The position numbers and the translations under genes were made by a program. Positions 9,344-17,999 of a DNA stretch of 64,000 bases are shown one piece after another; position 1 is the first letter of the stretch; each line of letters begins with the position of its first letter. Source of the DNA: Maribacter polysaccharolyticus (lineage in GTDB: Bacteria; Bacteroidota; Bacteroidia; Flavobacteriales; Flavobacteriaceae). The stretch spans positions 570,342 through 634,341 of the forward strand of contig NZ_JARBUY010000002.1 of assembly GCF_028882255.1 (NCBI RefSeq). Direction: 5' to 3'. The notes below the pieces were generated by a model. It had not been told where the DNA came from, did not search any database, and worked only from the letters and a program-made list of their open reading frames with translations.

Positions 9344-9877
9344 TTATTTGCTTTGGCCACTATAGGTCTGCCAATCTTTTTCCAAATAAATATTGTCCCC
9401 GAAATACCTTGCAATGTTTAGGAAGGGTTCGGGTTTTTGGTACCCGGGTACTGGGGAAAGCATGTTCATTTGCTCATCAAGGAATATGGTGGTCGGATAA
9501 CTTAAACGGCCTTGCATTAAGGCAGCGGCAAATTCATGGTATCCTTTTCTTCCCGAGGGTACAAAATTGTACGTCTGTCCCCTGAATTCAATAGGTTCCT
9601 TACCTTCACCATCCAATTTCACCATATAAAACGTTGAGGCCATATAAGCGGCTACATCGGGATGCTGAAAAGTATCCTTGTCCATTTTTTTACACCATCC
9701 ACACCAGTCCGTATACACATCAATGAACATCTTTTTGGGATTTTCATCGGTTTGGGCCCGTTCTACGGCTTGATCCCAACTCAACCATTCGACTTCTTGG
9801 GCATTTCCGATTAAGGATAATAATCCAATGAACAGGAATAAGGGAAATTTATTTAAAGGGTTTATACTTGATTTCAT
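9344..9877 (-). CDS. Secreted thioredoxin-fold protein
   Basis: 177 residues with a signal peptide (1-26, cut before QEVEW). The thioredoxin domain carries the active site C59-G-W-C62 in DVYTDWCGWCKKMDKDTF, and a cis-proline region at LSYPTTIFLDE. This is the DUF255/thioredoxin-7-like group that reduces or isomerises disulfides in the periplasm; its partners are unknown. It is divergent from nothing and convergent with guaB, with the shared terminator between them. Confidence 0.85.
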   Translation of the reverse strand: MKSSINPLNKFPLFLFIGLLSLIGNAQEVEWLSWDQAVERAQTDENPKKMFIDVYTDWCGWCKKMDKDTFQHPDVAAYMASTFYMVKLDGEGKEPIEFRGQTYNFVPSGRKGYHEFAAALMQGRLSYPTTIFLDEQMNMLSPVPGYQKPEPFLNIARYFGDNIYLEKDWQTYSGQSK

Positions 9878-9938
9878 ACTGATTAGTTTTGCGATTTAGT
9901 CGAACCGACTCCACAAAGCTAACGATTATTTATAACCT

Positions 9939-11180
9939 TTATTTTGCAACTGCTTCCTCTTTGATGGGGGAAAACAGATCTTTTGGGTCTGTTTGGTTTT
10001 TGATAAGGTCATCAAAAGTCTCCCTTTCCCGAATTAAAATGGCCTTTCCTTTGTGCCAAAGTACTTCTGCTGGCCTGTATCTGGAATTATAGTTGCTGGC
10101 CATGGTAAAACAATAGGCACCTGCATTTTTAAAACAAAGGATGTCCCCTTCGGTTATCTCATTGATCCGACGGTTATTGCCGAAAGTGTCGGTTTCACAG
10201 ATGTAACCTACCACAGAGTAGTAGCGTTCCCTGCCTTCGGGATTCGAGATGTTTTCGATACTGTGGTTGGCCCCGTACAACATGGGACGGATCAAATGGT
10301 TGAAACCGGAATCGACACTGGCAAAGACCGTAGAGGTCGTTTGTTTTACAACATTTACTTTAGCCAAGAAGAATCCAGCTTCACTGACCAAAAACTTGCC
10401 GGGCTCAAAGGCCAAAGTGAGTTGCTTGCCGTACTCCTTGCAAAAAGCATTGAACCTATCGGTCAATTTTTTACCTAATTCCTCAACATTGGTTTCAATA
10501 TCACCTTCTTTGTAGGGGACTTTAAAGCCGCTTCCAAAATCGATGAAATTCAAGTTCTTGAAATTTTTGGCCGTTTCGAAAAGGATTTCGGAGGCATAAA
10601 GGAACACGTCGATATCCAAAATGTCACTACCGGTATGCATATGAATACCATTGATGTTCATTTGGGTCAATTCAACAATGCGTAACAAATGCGGGATTTG
10701 ATGAATGCTGATTCCGAATTTTGAATCGATATGCCCTACGGAGATGTTTGAATTGCCTCCGGCCATTACATGGGGATTGATACGGATACAAACAGGGATG
10801 TCCGGATGCTTGCTTCCAAATTGTTCCAGTACCGACAAATTGTCGATATTGATCTGTACCCCTAATTTTGCCGCCTCCTCGATTTCTTCCAAGGAAACGC
10901 CATTAGGTGTATATATGATGGATTCCGGTTTAAAACCGGCCAATAGTCCGAGTTGTACTTCCTGAATCGAAACCGTATCCAACCCACTGCCCAAACTGTT
11001 CATTAAACGCAATATGGAAATATTGGAAAGGGCTTTGGCGGCATAGTTCAATCGCAAATGCTTGACCCCTTTAAAGGCATTCGTCAACCTATTGAATTGG
11101 GAAATGATTTTTTCGGAATCATAAACATACACTGGGTTACCGTATGTTTTGGCGATTTTTAATAAATCAGCATTCTTCAT
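9939..11180 (-). CDS. lysA: Diaminopimelate decarboxylase
   Basis: 413 residues from the ATG at 11180; the longer frame to 11264 adds 28 residues without conservation, and the shorter start has a good ribosome site (AAAGGATAACA) just before it. PLP enzyme making lysine from meso-diaminopimelate. Visible: Schiff-base lysine K49 in NYAAKALSN, the phosphate-binding DFGSGFKVPYK, the EPG loop (here FEPGKFLVSEAG), and CETDTFGNN, where most family members have CESGD. The last two deviations seem to be family drift in this lineage rather than damage, because all catalytic blocks are present. Not clustered with dapD, which lies at 44699. Confidence 0.93.
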   Translation of the reverse strand: MKNADLLKIAKTYGNPVYVYDSEKIISQFNRLTNAFKGVKHLRLNYAAKALSNISILRLMNSLGSGLDTVSIQEVQLGLLAGFKPESIIYTPNGVSLEEIEEAAKLGVQINIDNLSVLEQFGSKHPDIPVCIRINPHVMAGGNSNISVGHIDSKFGISIHQIPHLLRIVELTQMNINGIHMHTGSDILDIDVFLYASEILFETAKNFKNLNFIDFGSGFKVPYKEGDIETNVEELGKKLTDRFNAFCKEYGKQLTLAFEPGKFLVSEAGFFLAKVNVVKQTTSTVFASVDSGFNHLIRPMLYGANHSIENISNPEGRERYYSVVGYICETDTFGNNRRINEITEGDILCFKNAGAYCFTMASNYNSRYRPAEVLWHKGKAILIRERETFDDLIKNQTDPKDLFSPIKEEAVAK

Positions 11181-11347
11181 TGTTATCCTTTTGATTTTGA
11201 GCAAAACTAGGATTCTATTTCGATTTGGACAAAAAAATCCAACTTTAAATAATAAATAAAACAAAATGTTGTAAATATAACATTTTAAAGGGGGTGCTGT
11301 ATTTGTTACAATCGATAGGGAGTTGTATTTTTAAACAAAAGAATGTC

Positions 11348-11989
11348 ATGTTGCTACCTTTATTTCCTTTAAAATCCATCTTTTTTCCAGGGGAGACCGT
11401 ACCGCTCCATATTTTTGAGGAACGGTATAAGCAACTGATAAGGGATTGTCGCAACGAGGCGCTTACCTTCGGTATTCCTGTCTATATCCATAAGCAGATA
11501 GCTTATGGTACCGAGGTGCAGCTGGTAGAGGTCGTGAATACATATAAAGGAGGTGAGATGGATGTGGTATGTGTGGGCCGTCAGGTATTCAAGGTATTGT
11601 CTTTTCAAAATCAATTGCCCTATAAATTATATGCAGGGGGTGAGGTGGAATTTTTGGAAGATATACGTAATGCCTCCGATGAACTGAAAGTTGGTGTTCT
11701 GGGTAAGATAAAAGTCCTCTATGGTCTTATGGATGTCCCATTTAGGGCCGATCCGGTCGAAAAATTCAATATTTACCGATTGATCCATAAAATCGGTCTT
11801 TCCTTTGAACAGGAATATCAACTGTTGCAAATGCAGACCGAAAAGGAGCGATTGGAGTATATCAACAGGCATTTGTCAACGACCATAGGCGTATTGAAGG
11901 AGGTCGATAGAACTAAGGGGGCCATTAAAATGAACGGTGATTTCAAAAATTTCGATCCCTTGGATTTTGAGGATTTCAAAATTCGCTAA
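11348..11989 (+). CDS. Lon N-terminal (substrate-binding) domain protein
   Basis: 213 residues from the ATG at 11348, chosen because the family begins MLLPLFPLKSIFFPGE; the longer frame from 11294 adds a non-conserved stretch. The domain is the LON-SB/PUA-like fold of Lon protease N-termini (PLHIFEERYKQLIRDC is its hallmark) without AAA+ or protease parts. Stand-alone copies are common in Bacteroidota, with unknown function; a helical C-terminal part (about 125-190) follows. It lies upstream of sucC, 71 bases before it, but sucC has its own -7 element. Confidence 0.88.
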   Translation: MLLPLFPLKSIFFPGETVPLHIFEERYKQLIRDCRNEALTFGIPVYIHKQIAYGTEVQLVEVVNTYKGGEMDVVCVGRQVFKVLSFQNQLPYKLYAGGEVEFLEDIRNASDELKVGVLGKIKVLYGLMDVPFRADPVEKFNIYRLIHKIGLSFEQEYQLLQMQTEKERLEYINRHLSTTIGVLKEVDRTKGAIKMNGDFKNFDPLDFEDFKIR

Positions 11990-12028
11990 AACCGCGGAAA
12001 ATCATTAGGGTAGATCCTGTGCGTTTCC

Positions 12029-12036
12029 TATTTTTG
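12029..12036 (+). promoter_or_regulatory. -7 element of the sucC promoter
   Basis: TATTTTTG, exact TAnnTTTG match, 24 bases before the sucC ATG. No TTTG at the expected 19-base distance upstream. Confidence 0.45.
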
Positions 12037-12060
12037 TTTTCAAACATATAACAAATCCAT

Positions 12061-13254
12061 ATGAACCTTCACGAATATCAAGGAAAAGAAATCTTAGAAA
12101 GTTTTGGTGTACGCATACAAAGGGGTATCGTAGCACATAGTCCCAAGGAAGCTGTTGCGGCGGCAAAGCAATTAACCGCGGAAACGGGAACGGGTTGGCA
12201 TGTCATTAAAGCGCAAGTGCACGCCGGTGGTCGTGGAAAAGGTGGTGGAGTAAAACTGGCCAAAAACCTTCAGGAGGTTGAAGATATTGCTGGGCAGATC
12301 ATCGGGATGAACCTAATTACCCCCCAGACCTCTGCGGAAGGTAAGAAAGTCCATCAAGTTTTGATAGCGGAAGACGTATATTACCCAGGCGAAAGTGAAA
12401 CAAGTGAATTTTACATGTCCGTATTATTGGATCGTAGTAAGGGTCGTAATATGATCATGTATTCCACGGAGGGTGGAATGGATATCGAGGAAGTAGCGGA
12501 AAAAACCCCCCATTTGATATTTACGGAGGAAATAGATCCGGCAACGGGAATATTGCCTTTTCAAGCGCGTAAGATCGCGTTCAATTTAGGGCTTTCGGGT
12601 ACGGCCTTCAAGGAAATGACCAAATTCGTAACCTCGTTATATAAGGCTTATGTGGAAAGTGATTCGAACATGTTCGAAATCAATCCGGTATTAAAGACGT
12701 CCGATAATTTGATCATGGCGGTAGATGCTAAGGTTTCCATTGATGACAATGCTTTGTATCGTAGAAAGCAATATGCCGAGATGCGTGATTTAAGGGAAGA
12801 AAATCCAATTGAGGTAGAAGCGAGGTCCGTTGGACTGAGTTATGTTGATTTGGATGGGAATGTAGGTTGTATGGTCAATGGTGCCGGTTTGGCCATGGCT
12901 ACCATGGACCTTATTAAAATGGCCGGGGGTGAGCCTGCCAACTTTTTGGATGTCGGGGGTACCGCGGATGCCAAAAGGGTTGAGGAAGCTTTCCGTATCA
13001 TATTGAAAGACCCAGCCGTAAAAGCGATATTGATCAATATTTTCGGTGGTATCGTGCGTTGTGATCGCGTCGCTCAGGGCGTTGTTGATGCCTATAAGAA
13101 CATGGGGGATGCCATTAAGGTGCCGATTATTGTCCGTTTACAGGGGACCAATGCGGAATTGGCGAAAGAGATCATCGATACTTCAGGATTGGCGGTGCAT
13201 TCAGCAGTGCAATTTCAGGAAGCTGCCGATAAAGTTAAAGAGGTATTGAGCTAG
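12061..13254 (+). CDS. sucC: Succinyl-CoA synthetase, ADP-forming, beta subunit
   Basis: 397 residues, full length. Beta subunit of the TCA cycle enzyme that couples succinyl-CoA cleavage to ATP or GTP formation. The N-terminal ATP-grasp domain starts MNLHEYQGKEILESFGV and has KAQVHAGGRGKGGGVKLAK; FEINPVLKT is the metal-binding region, and the C-terminal CoA-ligase-type domain has FLDVGGTADAKRVEEAF and NIFGGIVRCDRVAQG. The alpha subunit gene sucD is not adjacent; DNA after the stop runs straight into a terminator. Confidence 0.96.
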   Translation: MNLHEYQGKEILESFGVRIQRGIVAHSPKEAVAAAKQLTAETGTGWHVIKAQVHAGGRGKGGGVKLAKNLQEVEDIAGQIIGMNLITPQTSAEGKKVHQVLIAEDVYYPGESETSEFYMSVLLDRSKGRNMIMYSTEGGMDIEEVAEKTPHLIFTEEIDPATGILPFQARKIAFNLGLSGTAFKEMTKFVTSLYKAYVESDSNMFEINPVLKTSDNLIMAVDAKVSIDDNALYRRKQYAEMRDLREENPIEVEARSVGLSYVDLDGNVGCMVNGAGLAMATMDLIKMAGGEPANFLDVGGTADAKRVEEAFRIILKDPAVKAILINIFGGIVRCDRVAQGVVDAYKNMGDAIKVPIIVRLQGTNAELAKEIIDTSGLAVHSAVQFQEAADKVKEVLS

Positions 13255-13281
13255 AGCTACCCTATTCTGAGTTAAGGATAT

Positions 13282-13316
13282 AAAGGGCGACGCAGCAATG
13301 TGTCGCCCTTTTTTTG
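13282..13316 (+). terminator. Terminator after sucC
   Basis: Ten-base stem AAAGGGCGAC / GTCGCCCTTT (13282-13291 and 13302-13311) with a 10-base loop and a T-run. It sits 27 bases after the stop codon, which shows that sucC is transcribed without sucD. Confidence 0.85.
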
Positions 13317-13533
13317 TGTCATTGAAAGTTTCCTGAATGTTATGGGTTTTAAGTTATGGTTAAACCTTTGGGCGACCTGTCCGTAATTGGTAAATCTTGT
13401 TTTTCTTTGCCCAAGAATTAAGGATATCATTATTTAAATTTATGTTAAATGAGAATATCGTTGTAACAAACTCGATTCTAAGGCGTCTTTTAAACAATCA
13501 TCAATTATTCATCAATCATTAAACGAACAAATC

Positions 13534-13872
13534 ATGAGAAAATTAAGTTTAGTATTTGTAGCTGCGATGTTACTAATGACCGGTAGTAGTTTTGCCAATA
13601 ACCCCGTAAATGAAAATCCGGTAAAGCAATTATCAACTCAGATCGGTGAGCTCTTGGATAGCGAAGCCTTACCTGCTGAGTTCGTTGATTTAACGGCACA
13701 GGTTAGGTTTACCTTGAACAAAAAAGGGGAGATCGTGGTATTGTCCGTGGATTCGGACCATCAAAAACTCGAAACCTTTGTGAAGTCAAGATTAAACTAC
13801 AAGAAAGTTGAAGTGGGGGAATTTAAAGAAGGTGCACTGTATACCGTTCCTGTAAGGTTCGCAGGTGTATAA
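13534..13872 (+). CDS. Small exported protein, unknown function
   Basis: 112 residues with a signal peptide (1-21, MRKLSLVFVAAMLLMTGSSFA). The mature part (AQVRFTLNKKGEIVVLSVDSDHQKLETFVKSRLNYKKV) has the shape of the TonB C-terminal/energy-transducer fold: beta strand, conserved NKKGEIVVLSV, helix, and strand near the end. Such short relatives are frequent in Flavobacteriia and their role is unknown. A long 5' region (13317-13533) precedes it with no other gene. Its terminator stem overlaps the 3' end of the converging gene. Confidence 0.75.
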   Translation: MRKLSLVFVAAMLLMTGSSFANNPVNENPVKQLSTQIGELLDSEALPAEFVDLTAQVRFTLNKKGEIVVLSVDSDHQKLETFVKSRLNYKKVEVGEFKEGALYTVPVRFAGV

Positions 13873-13892
13873 TACTTCAAAAAGTTGATTGG

Positions 13893-13932
13893 ATCCTGAA
13901 ATCTGGCCTGTGCCGATTTCAGGATTTTTTTT
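13893..13932 (+). terminator. Terminator after the small exported protein gene
   Basis: Perfect 11-bp stem ATCCTGAAATC / GATTTCAGGAT (13893-13903 and 13915-13925), followed by eight or more T. The right arm includes the stop codon of the converging DUF1456 gene. Confidence 0.8.
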
Positions 13933-14308
13933 TGCCTTTCGATTGGGAAGGCTTGTTTTTGTATTTTACCGGTGAGATATCCGGTTTAAACGCTTTGGGT
14001 TTGCCGGTTTTAAAATCCTTTTTCTTTGGTGACTGTGCCGGTTTTGAAGTCTTTGCCTTTAATAGTACTTCTCCCGGGCTTTTGGGGTTCTCCTTGGTGC
14101 CCCTCAAATGGATGACAAGGCCATTTAAAAAATTGCGAAGGATTTGATCTCCACATTCCATATACTTCGGATGGTCCTCATTTCTGAAAAAAGCCCCTAG
14201 TTCACTTTTCGATATATTGAAATCCACTAATTTAAGGATCTCCACAATGTCATCGTCCCTCAACATTAGGGCTACGCGAAGTTTTTTGAAGATATCGTTG
14301 TTCGTCAT
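13919..14308 (-). CDS. DUF1456 (YehS-like) protein
   Basis: 129 residues. Residues 1-68 form the repeated DUF1456 unit: MTNNDIFKKLRVALMLRDDDIVEILKLVDFNIS then ELGAFFRNEDHPKYMECGDQILRNFLNGLVIHLRG. The remainder is a basic, lysine- and proline-rich tail (SPGEVLLKAKTSKPAQSPKKKDF and on to GKKKS) that could bind nucleic acid, although this is unproven. Function of the family is not known. It stands alone. Confidence 0.85.
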   Translation of the reverse strand: MTNNDIFKKLRVALMLRDDDIVEILKLVDFNISKSELGAFFRNEDHPKYMECGDQILRNFLNGLVIHLRGTKENPKSPGEVLLKAKTSKPAQSPKKKDFKTGKPKAFKPDISPVKYKNKPSQSKGKKKS

Positions 14309-14611
14309 GTTTCCGATTTTTTGGAATAGGGCTGCAAATTAAGGATAGCCAGTGGTATTTCAACGGAAAATAGCAATTTATTATACGAAAGCGGGGTAAT
14401 ATCAGTTATAGCATAGATTGGTTATTAGTCGGTTTATCGGAAATAAAGCTGTAAAGAGGTGAAGAATACTTGCTTTTTTGTAACTAGGATTGATTGCCAA
14501 AAGAATTACAGCGATCCATACTTGTTTTTCCAATTGGGTTATTTTGATTAGGTCGTCAACGACGATTACCGGTAGTCCCAATTATGAAAGAACTTTAAAA
14601 AGGGGATGATT
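14309..14611. other. Intergenic stretch without a recognised gene
   Basis: About 300 bases between the divergent DUF1456 gene and the TerB-like gene. It contains only a short inverted repeat, TCGTC-AAC-GACGA at 14553-14565, and the ribosome site of the next gene. I see no tRNA, promoter consensus or conserved frame. Confidence 0.5.
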
Positions 14612-15013
14612 ATGCCTACAAGCAAAGAAAAACTTAGTATACTCTCGGAAATGATCGCCTTTGCAAAGGTGAAAAACAACGTCAAACCCGAAGAGTACGC
14701 TTTTTTGAACCGTATTGCCGAACAACTGGGTGTGGGGCAGGAAACCTTCGAGTCCCTTTTTCATAAGGAGGTGGAGTATGTCATTCCGAAATCGGAAGCG
14801 GATCGTATTCTTCAGTTCCATAGGTTGGTCCTGTTAATGAACGTGGATAAGAAACAAGACCAAAACGAAATCGATCAAATCCACAATATCGGATTGGGAA
14901 TGGGATTGCCACCGGCAGCCATAGAAAGCGTGTTAACGGTAATGCACCAATATCCCGATAAAATCATTCCTCCCAATGTATTGATCGATATTTTCAAGAC
15001 GTATTACAATTAG
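14612..15013 (+). CDS. TerB-like helical domain protein
   Basis: 133 residues from the ATG at 14612. That start is preferred over the ATG at 14606 because the purine run AAAAAGGGG (14597-14605) is directly against the earlier codon but 6 bases from the later one. All alpha-helical: SEMIAFAKVKNNVKPEEYAFLNRIAEQLGV is the start of a TerB/tellurite-type fold, with acidic loop VDKKQDQNEIDQIHNIGLGMGLPPAAIE in the second half. Cytoplasmic; function unknown, often linked to stress. No partner nearby. Confidence 0.75.
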   Translation: MPTSKEKLSILSEMIAFAKVKNNVKPEEYAFLNRIAEQLGVGQETFESLFHKEVEYVIPKSEADRILQFHRLVLLMNVDKKQDQNEIDQIHNIGLGMGLPPAAIESVLTVMHQYPDKIIPPNVLIDIFKTYYN

Positions 15014-15072
15014 GGCGCTAATGCCATTTTAGCCTTGATTTCCATATTCACAATGCGTACTATTAGTAAAAA

Positions 15073-15118
15073 TGTCAAATTGACACCTGTTTTGGTGTTA
15101 AAAATGTCATAATGACAT
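15073..15118 (+). promoter_or_regulatory. Paired palindromes upstream of hsp20
   Basis: Two palindromes with the same core TGTCA-N3-TGACA: TGTCAAATTGACA at 15073-15085 and ATGTCATAATGACAT at 15104-15118. Centres are 32 bases apart, three helical turns, so one dimeric regulator could bind both on the same face. Between them is a small stem ACACC-N6-GGTGT. The pair lies 77-122 bases before the hsp20 ATG, upstream of the promoter candidate at 15130. Confidence 0.7.
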
Positions 15119-15129
15119 CTTTTTTTGGT

Positions 15130-15145
15130 TGGTATGGCTTTTGTC
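15130..15145 (+). promoter_or_regulatory. Sigma-54-like -24/-12 promoter of hsp20
   Basis: TGGTATGGCTTTTGTC: GG at 15131-15132 and GT at 15143-15144, the 12-base GG-to-GC spacing of sigma-54 promoters (TGGCACG-N4-TTGCA) with the invariant GC changed to GT. No exact TAnnTTTG box lies in the region. The two upstream palindromes would be the enhancer sites. This is inference; leader length to the ATG would be about 40 bases. Confidence 0.4.
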
Positions 15146-15194
15146 TTTTATTGTTTGATTTGAAATTAAAATTTAACCTTAAAAAATAAAAGTT

Positions 15195-15623
15195 ATGAGC
15201 TTAATAAAGAGAAACGATGTTTTATTCCCATCATTTATGAATGAAATATTAAAGCCTGATTGGTTTGGTGGATTGGAAAATTTCAATACCAATGTTGTAC
15301 CTGCAGTCAATATCAAGGAAAATGAAACCGATTTTGAACTGGAATTAGCTGTTCCCGGTAGGGATAAAGAGGATTTTAAAATTGAGGTCGATGATAATGT
15401 ATTGACAATTTCCTCAGAAACAAGTGCTACGGAAAATGAGGAAAAAGAGAATTATACACGAAGGGAATTTTCCTTTACATCTTTCAAACGCGCATTTACA
15501 CTGCCCGAGACCATAGATGAGGAAAATATCAAGGCAACGTACGAAAATGGTATTTTGAAATTCAATTTACCAAAAAGGGAAGAGGCTTTACCAAAGCCTA
15601 AAAGAATGATCGAATTGTCGTAA
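15195..15623 (+). CDS. Small heat shock protein (Hsp20)
   Basis: 142 residues, cytoplasmic holdase chaperone. The alpha-crystallin domain spans about 35-135: VPAVNIKENETDFELELAVPGRDKEDFKIEVDD starts it and the conserved YENGILKFNLPKRE (NGvL signature) closes it. The C-terminal extension ends PKPKRMIELS, holding an I-E-L form of the I-x-I oligomerisation motif. Monocistronic, with a palindrome pair and sigma-54-like element upstream and terminators at 15760. Confidence 0.93.
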   Translation: MSLIKRNDVLFPSFMNEILKPDWFGGLENFNTNVVPAVNIKENETDFELELAVPGRDKEDFKIEVDDNVLTISSETSATENEEKENYTRREFSFTSFKRAFTLPETIDEENIKATYENGILKFNLPKREEALPKPKRMIELS

Positions 15624-15638
15624 TGGCTTTAAGAAACT

Positions 15639-15667
15639 TATGCAATGTCCTTTCCGGGCATTGCATA
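15639..15667 (+). repeat. Stem-loop after hsp20
   Basis: Stem TATGCAATGTCC / GGGCATTGCATA with one G-T pair and a 5-base loop, 16 bases after the stop. No T-run follows, so it may protect the 3' end or act with the later terminator. Confidence 0.6.
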
Positions 15668-15759
15668 TTGGTTGGTTTAGTTGGTTTGGACTGATGGCCT
15701 GTAGGTAGGCATCAGGTTGCCGTAAGTCTTTCCTTCTCAGGGAAGAGTCGGCATGGAGG

Positions 15760-15787
15760 AGCGTCCTAAGTAATTGGGACGCTTTTT
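15760..15787 (+). terminator. Terminator between hsp20 and uvrB
   Basis: Stem AGCGTCC / GGACGCT (15760-15766, 15777-15783), 10-base loop, then TTTTC. The two genes converge here. Confidence 0.6.
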
Positions 15788-15836
15788 CTTTGGTTGATGT
15801 ATGGTTATGCCACCGGTTCAATGGAATAGGGGGCTG

Positions 15837-17825
15837 TCAATCTTGCTTTTGCAACATTTTTATTTCGTCACGAAGTTTGGCCGCCTGCATAAAATCCAAT
15901 TCCTTGGCAGCCTTTTCCATGGCTTTTCGTTTTTCCCGAATCAATTTCGCTATCTGTTCTTTGGTCAGATAATCCAGATCCGGTTCCGCGGCCCGTAACT
16001 CTTCTTTTTCAAAATGGTAGGTAGAAACCGAATTCTTGGCCAATACGCTGTCAAGTCCCTTGTTCAAAGCTTTAGGGGTTAAATTGTGGGCAGTGTTGTA
16101 AGCAATCTGCTTTTCGCGACGGTAATTGGTGCCGTCAATGGTCTTTTGCATGCTGTCCGTAATTTTGTCCGCATACATAATGGCTTTCCCATTCAGGTGT
16201 CTTGCCGCCCTTCCAACAGTTTGGGTCAATGATCGGTTACTGCGCAGAAAGCCCTCCTTATCGGCGTCCAAAATGGCCACGAGGGATACTTCGGGTAAAT
16301 CCAATCCTTCCCTTAAAAGGTTTACCCCGATCAGTACATCAAAAATGCCTTTACGTAAATCTTGCATGATCTCGACCCGTTCCAAGGTGTCCACATCACT
16401 ATGGATGTATCTACAACGCACATTTATACGTGTCAAATACTTGGTCAATTCCTCAGCCATCCGTTTGGTAAGGGTGGTGACCAAGGTCCGTTCATCCTTT
16501 TCAACCCTTTGTTGGATTTCCTCGATCAGGTCATCGATTTGGTTAAGGCTGGGCCTTACCTCGATAATGGGATCCAATAACCCTGTAGGACGGATGACTT
16601 GTTCCACATATACCCCTTGGCAAAGTTGCAATTCGTAATCTGCGGGAGTGGCACTCACATAGATCACTTGGTTCTGTAGCGCTTCGAATTCCTCGAACTT
16701 TAAGGGTCTGTTATCCATTGCTGCAGGTAACCGGAATCCGTAATCCACCAAGTTTTCCTTTCGGGAACGGTCCCCTCCATACATGGCATGTACCTGCGGT
16801 ATGGTCACATGGCTTTCATCGATTACCATAAGGTAATCGTCCGGAAAATAATCCAACAGACAGAATGGACGTGTTCCTGGTTCGCGACCGTCCAAATAGC
16901 GGGAATAGTTTTCTATACCTGAACAATATCCCAATTCCCGAATCATTTCAAGGTCGAAATTCGTACGCTCTTCCAATCGTTTTGCCTCCAAAGGTTTTCC
17001 GATTTCCTTAAAATAATCGATTTGGTGCACTAAGTCGTCCTGGATTGAATGAATGGCATTTTGCAGAATATCGGGGGAGGTTACGAACATGTTCGCCGGA
17101 TAGATATTCAAATTATCATATACCTCGATCACGGAATTGTTAAAGGGGTCAAAGGCTTCGATTTCTTCAATTTCATCCCCGAAGAAATGGATTCTAAAGG
17201 CGTGGTCCGCATAACTGGGGAAAATATCCACCACATCCCCTTTTACCCTGAAATTTCCATTGCGAAAATCGGCAGTGGTCCTGGAGTACAGGCTTTGTAC
17301 CAACATGTGCAATAGTTTGGTACGTGCTATGACCTGATCTTTATGTATGCTAATGACGTTTTTTTGGAATTCCACCGGATTTCCGATACCATATAAACAA
17401 GACACCGATGCCACGACAAGTGCGTCCCTTCTGCCTGAAAGTAAGGAGGAGGTGGCACTTAAACGCAGTTTTTCGATATCCTCATTAATCGATAGGTCCT
17501 TTTCTATATATAGTCCGGAGGAGGGGATATAGGCTTCCGGTTGATAGTAATCATAATAGGAAACAAAATATTCCACTGCATTATCCGGAAAGAACTGTTT
17601 GAATTCCGAATATAACTGGGCGGCCAAAGTTTTATTATGGGCAAGGACCAATGTTGGGCGTTGAACCGCTTCGATCACATTCGCCACGGTAAAGGTTTTA
17701 CCCGAACCCGTTACACCCAATAGCGTTTGGTAGGGTTCTTGGGTTTCTATTCCGTTGACCAATTGTCTTATGGCCTCCGGTTGATCACCTGTGGGCTTGA
17801 ATTCGGAAACGACCTTGAATTTCAT
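15837..17825 (-). CDS. uvrB: Excinuclease ABC subunit B
   Basis: 662 residues, full length. Damage-verifying helicase of nucleotide excision repair, loaded by UvrA and joined by UvrC. Walker A GVTGSGKT at 37-44; the beta-hairpin YFVSYYDYYQPEAYIPSSG that holds the damaged strand; Walker B VIDESHVT; helicase motif VSATPADYE; motif VI QTVGRAARH; and the C-terminal UVR domain (about 625-660, with KELDFMQAAKLRDEI) for UvrC binding. Monocistronic on the minus strand. Confidence 0.98.
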   Translation of the reverse strand: MKFKVVSEFKPTGDQPEAIRQLVNGIETQEPYQTLLGVTGSGKTFTVANVIEAVQRPTLVLAHNKTLAAQLYSEFKQFFPDNAVEYFVSYYDYYQPEAYIPSSGLYIEKDLSINEDIEKLRLSATSSLLSGRRDALVVASVSCLYGIGNPVEFQKNVISIHKDQVIARTKLLHMLVQSLYSRTTADFRNGNFRVKGDVVDIFPSYADHAFRIHFFGDEIEEIEAFDPFNNSVIEVYDNLNIYPANMFVTSPDILQNAIHSIQDDLVHQIDYFKEIGKPLEAKRLEERTNFDLEMIRELGYCSGIENYSRYLDGREPGTRPFCLLDYFPDDYLMVIDESHVTIPQVHAMYGGDRSRKENLVDYGFRLPAAMDNRPLKFEEFEALQNQVIYVSATPADYELQLCQGVYVEQVIRPTGLLDPIIEVRPSLNQIDDLIEEIQQRVEKDERTLVTTLTKRMAEELTKYLTRINVRCRYIHSDVDTLERVEIMQDLRKGIFDVLIGVNLLREGLDLPEVSLVAILDADKEGFLRSNRSLTQTVGRAARHLNGKAIMYADKITDSMQKTIDGTNYRREKQIAYNTAHNLTPKALNKGLDSVLAKNSVSTYHFEKEELRAAEPDLDYLTKEQIAKLIREKRKAMEKAAKELDFMQAAKLRDEIKMLQKQD

Positions 17826-17999
17826 TTTTTAAAAATACAAAAGCACGGGGATTATTAGGGGAAAGGTTTTCTTAAAATTCACACTGTGGTACATAGTGAA
17901 ACCCTTCAATCTACTTTTTTCGTCAAAACCGATGGCCTTGGTATGATCCCACCTGCGGCCCTGGTTTACGCAATCCCCAGTTTACGGGATACGGATCGC

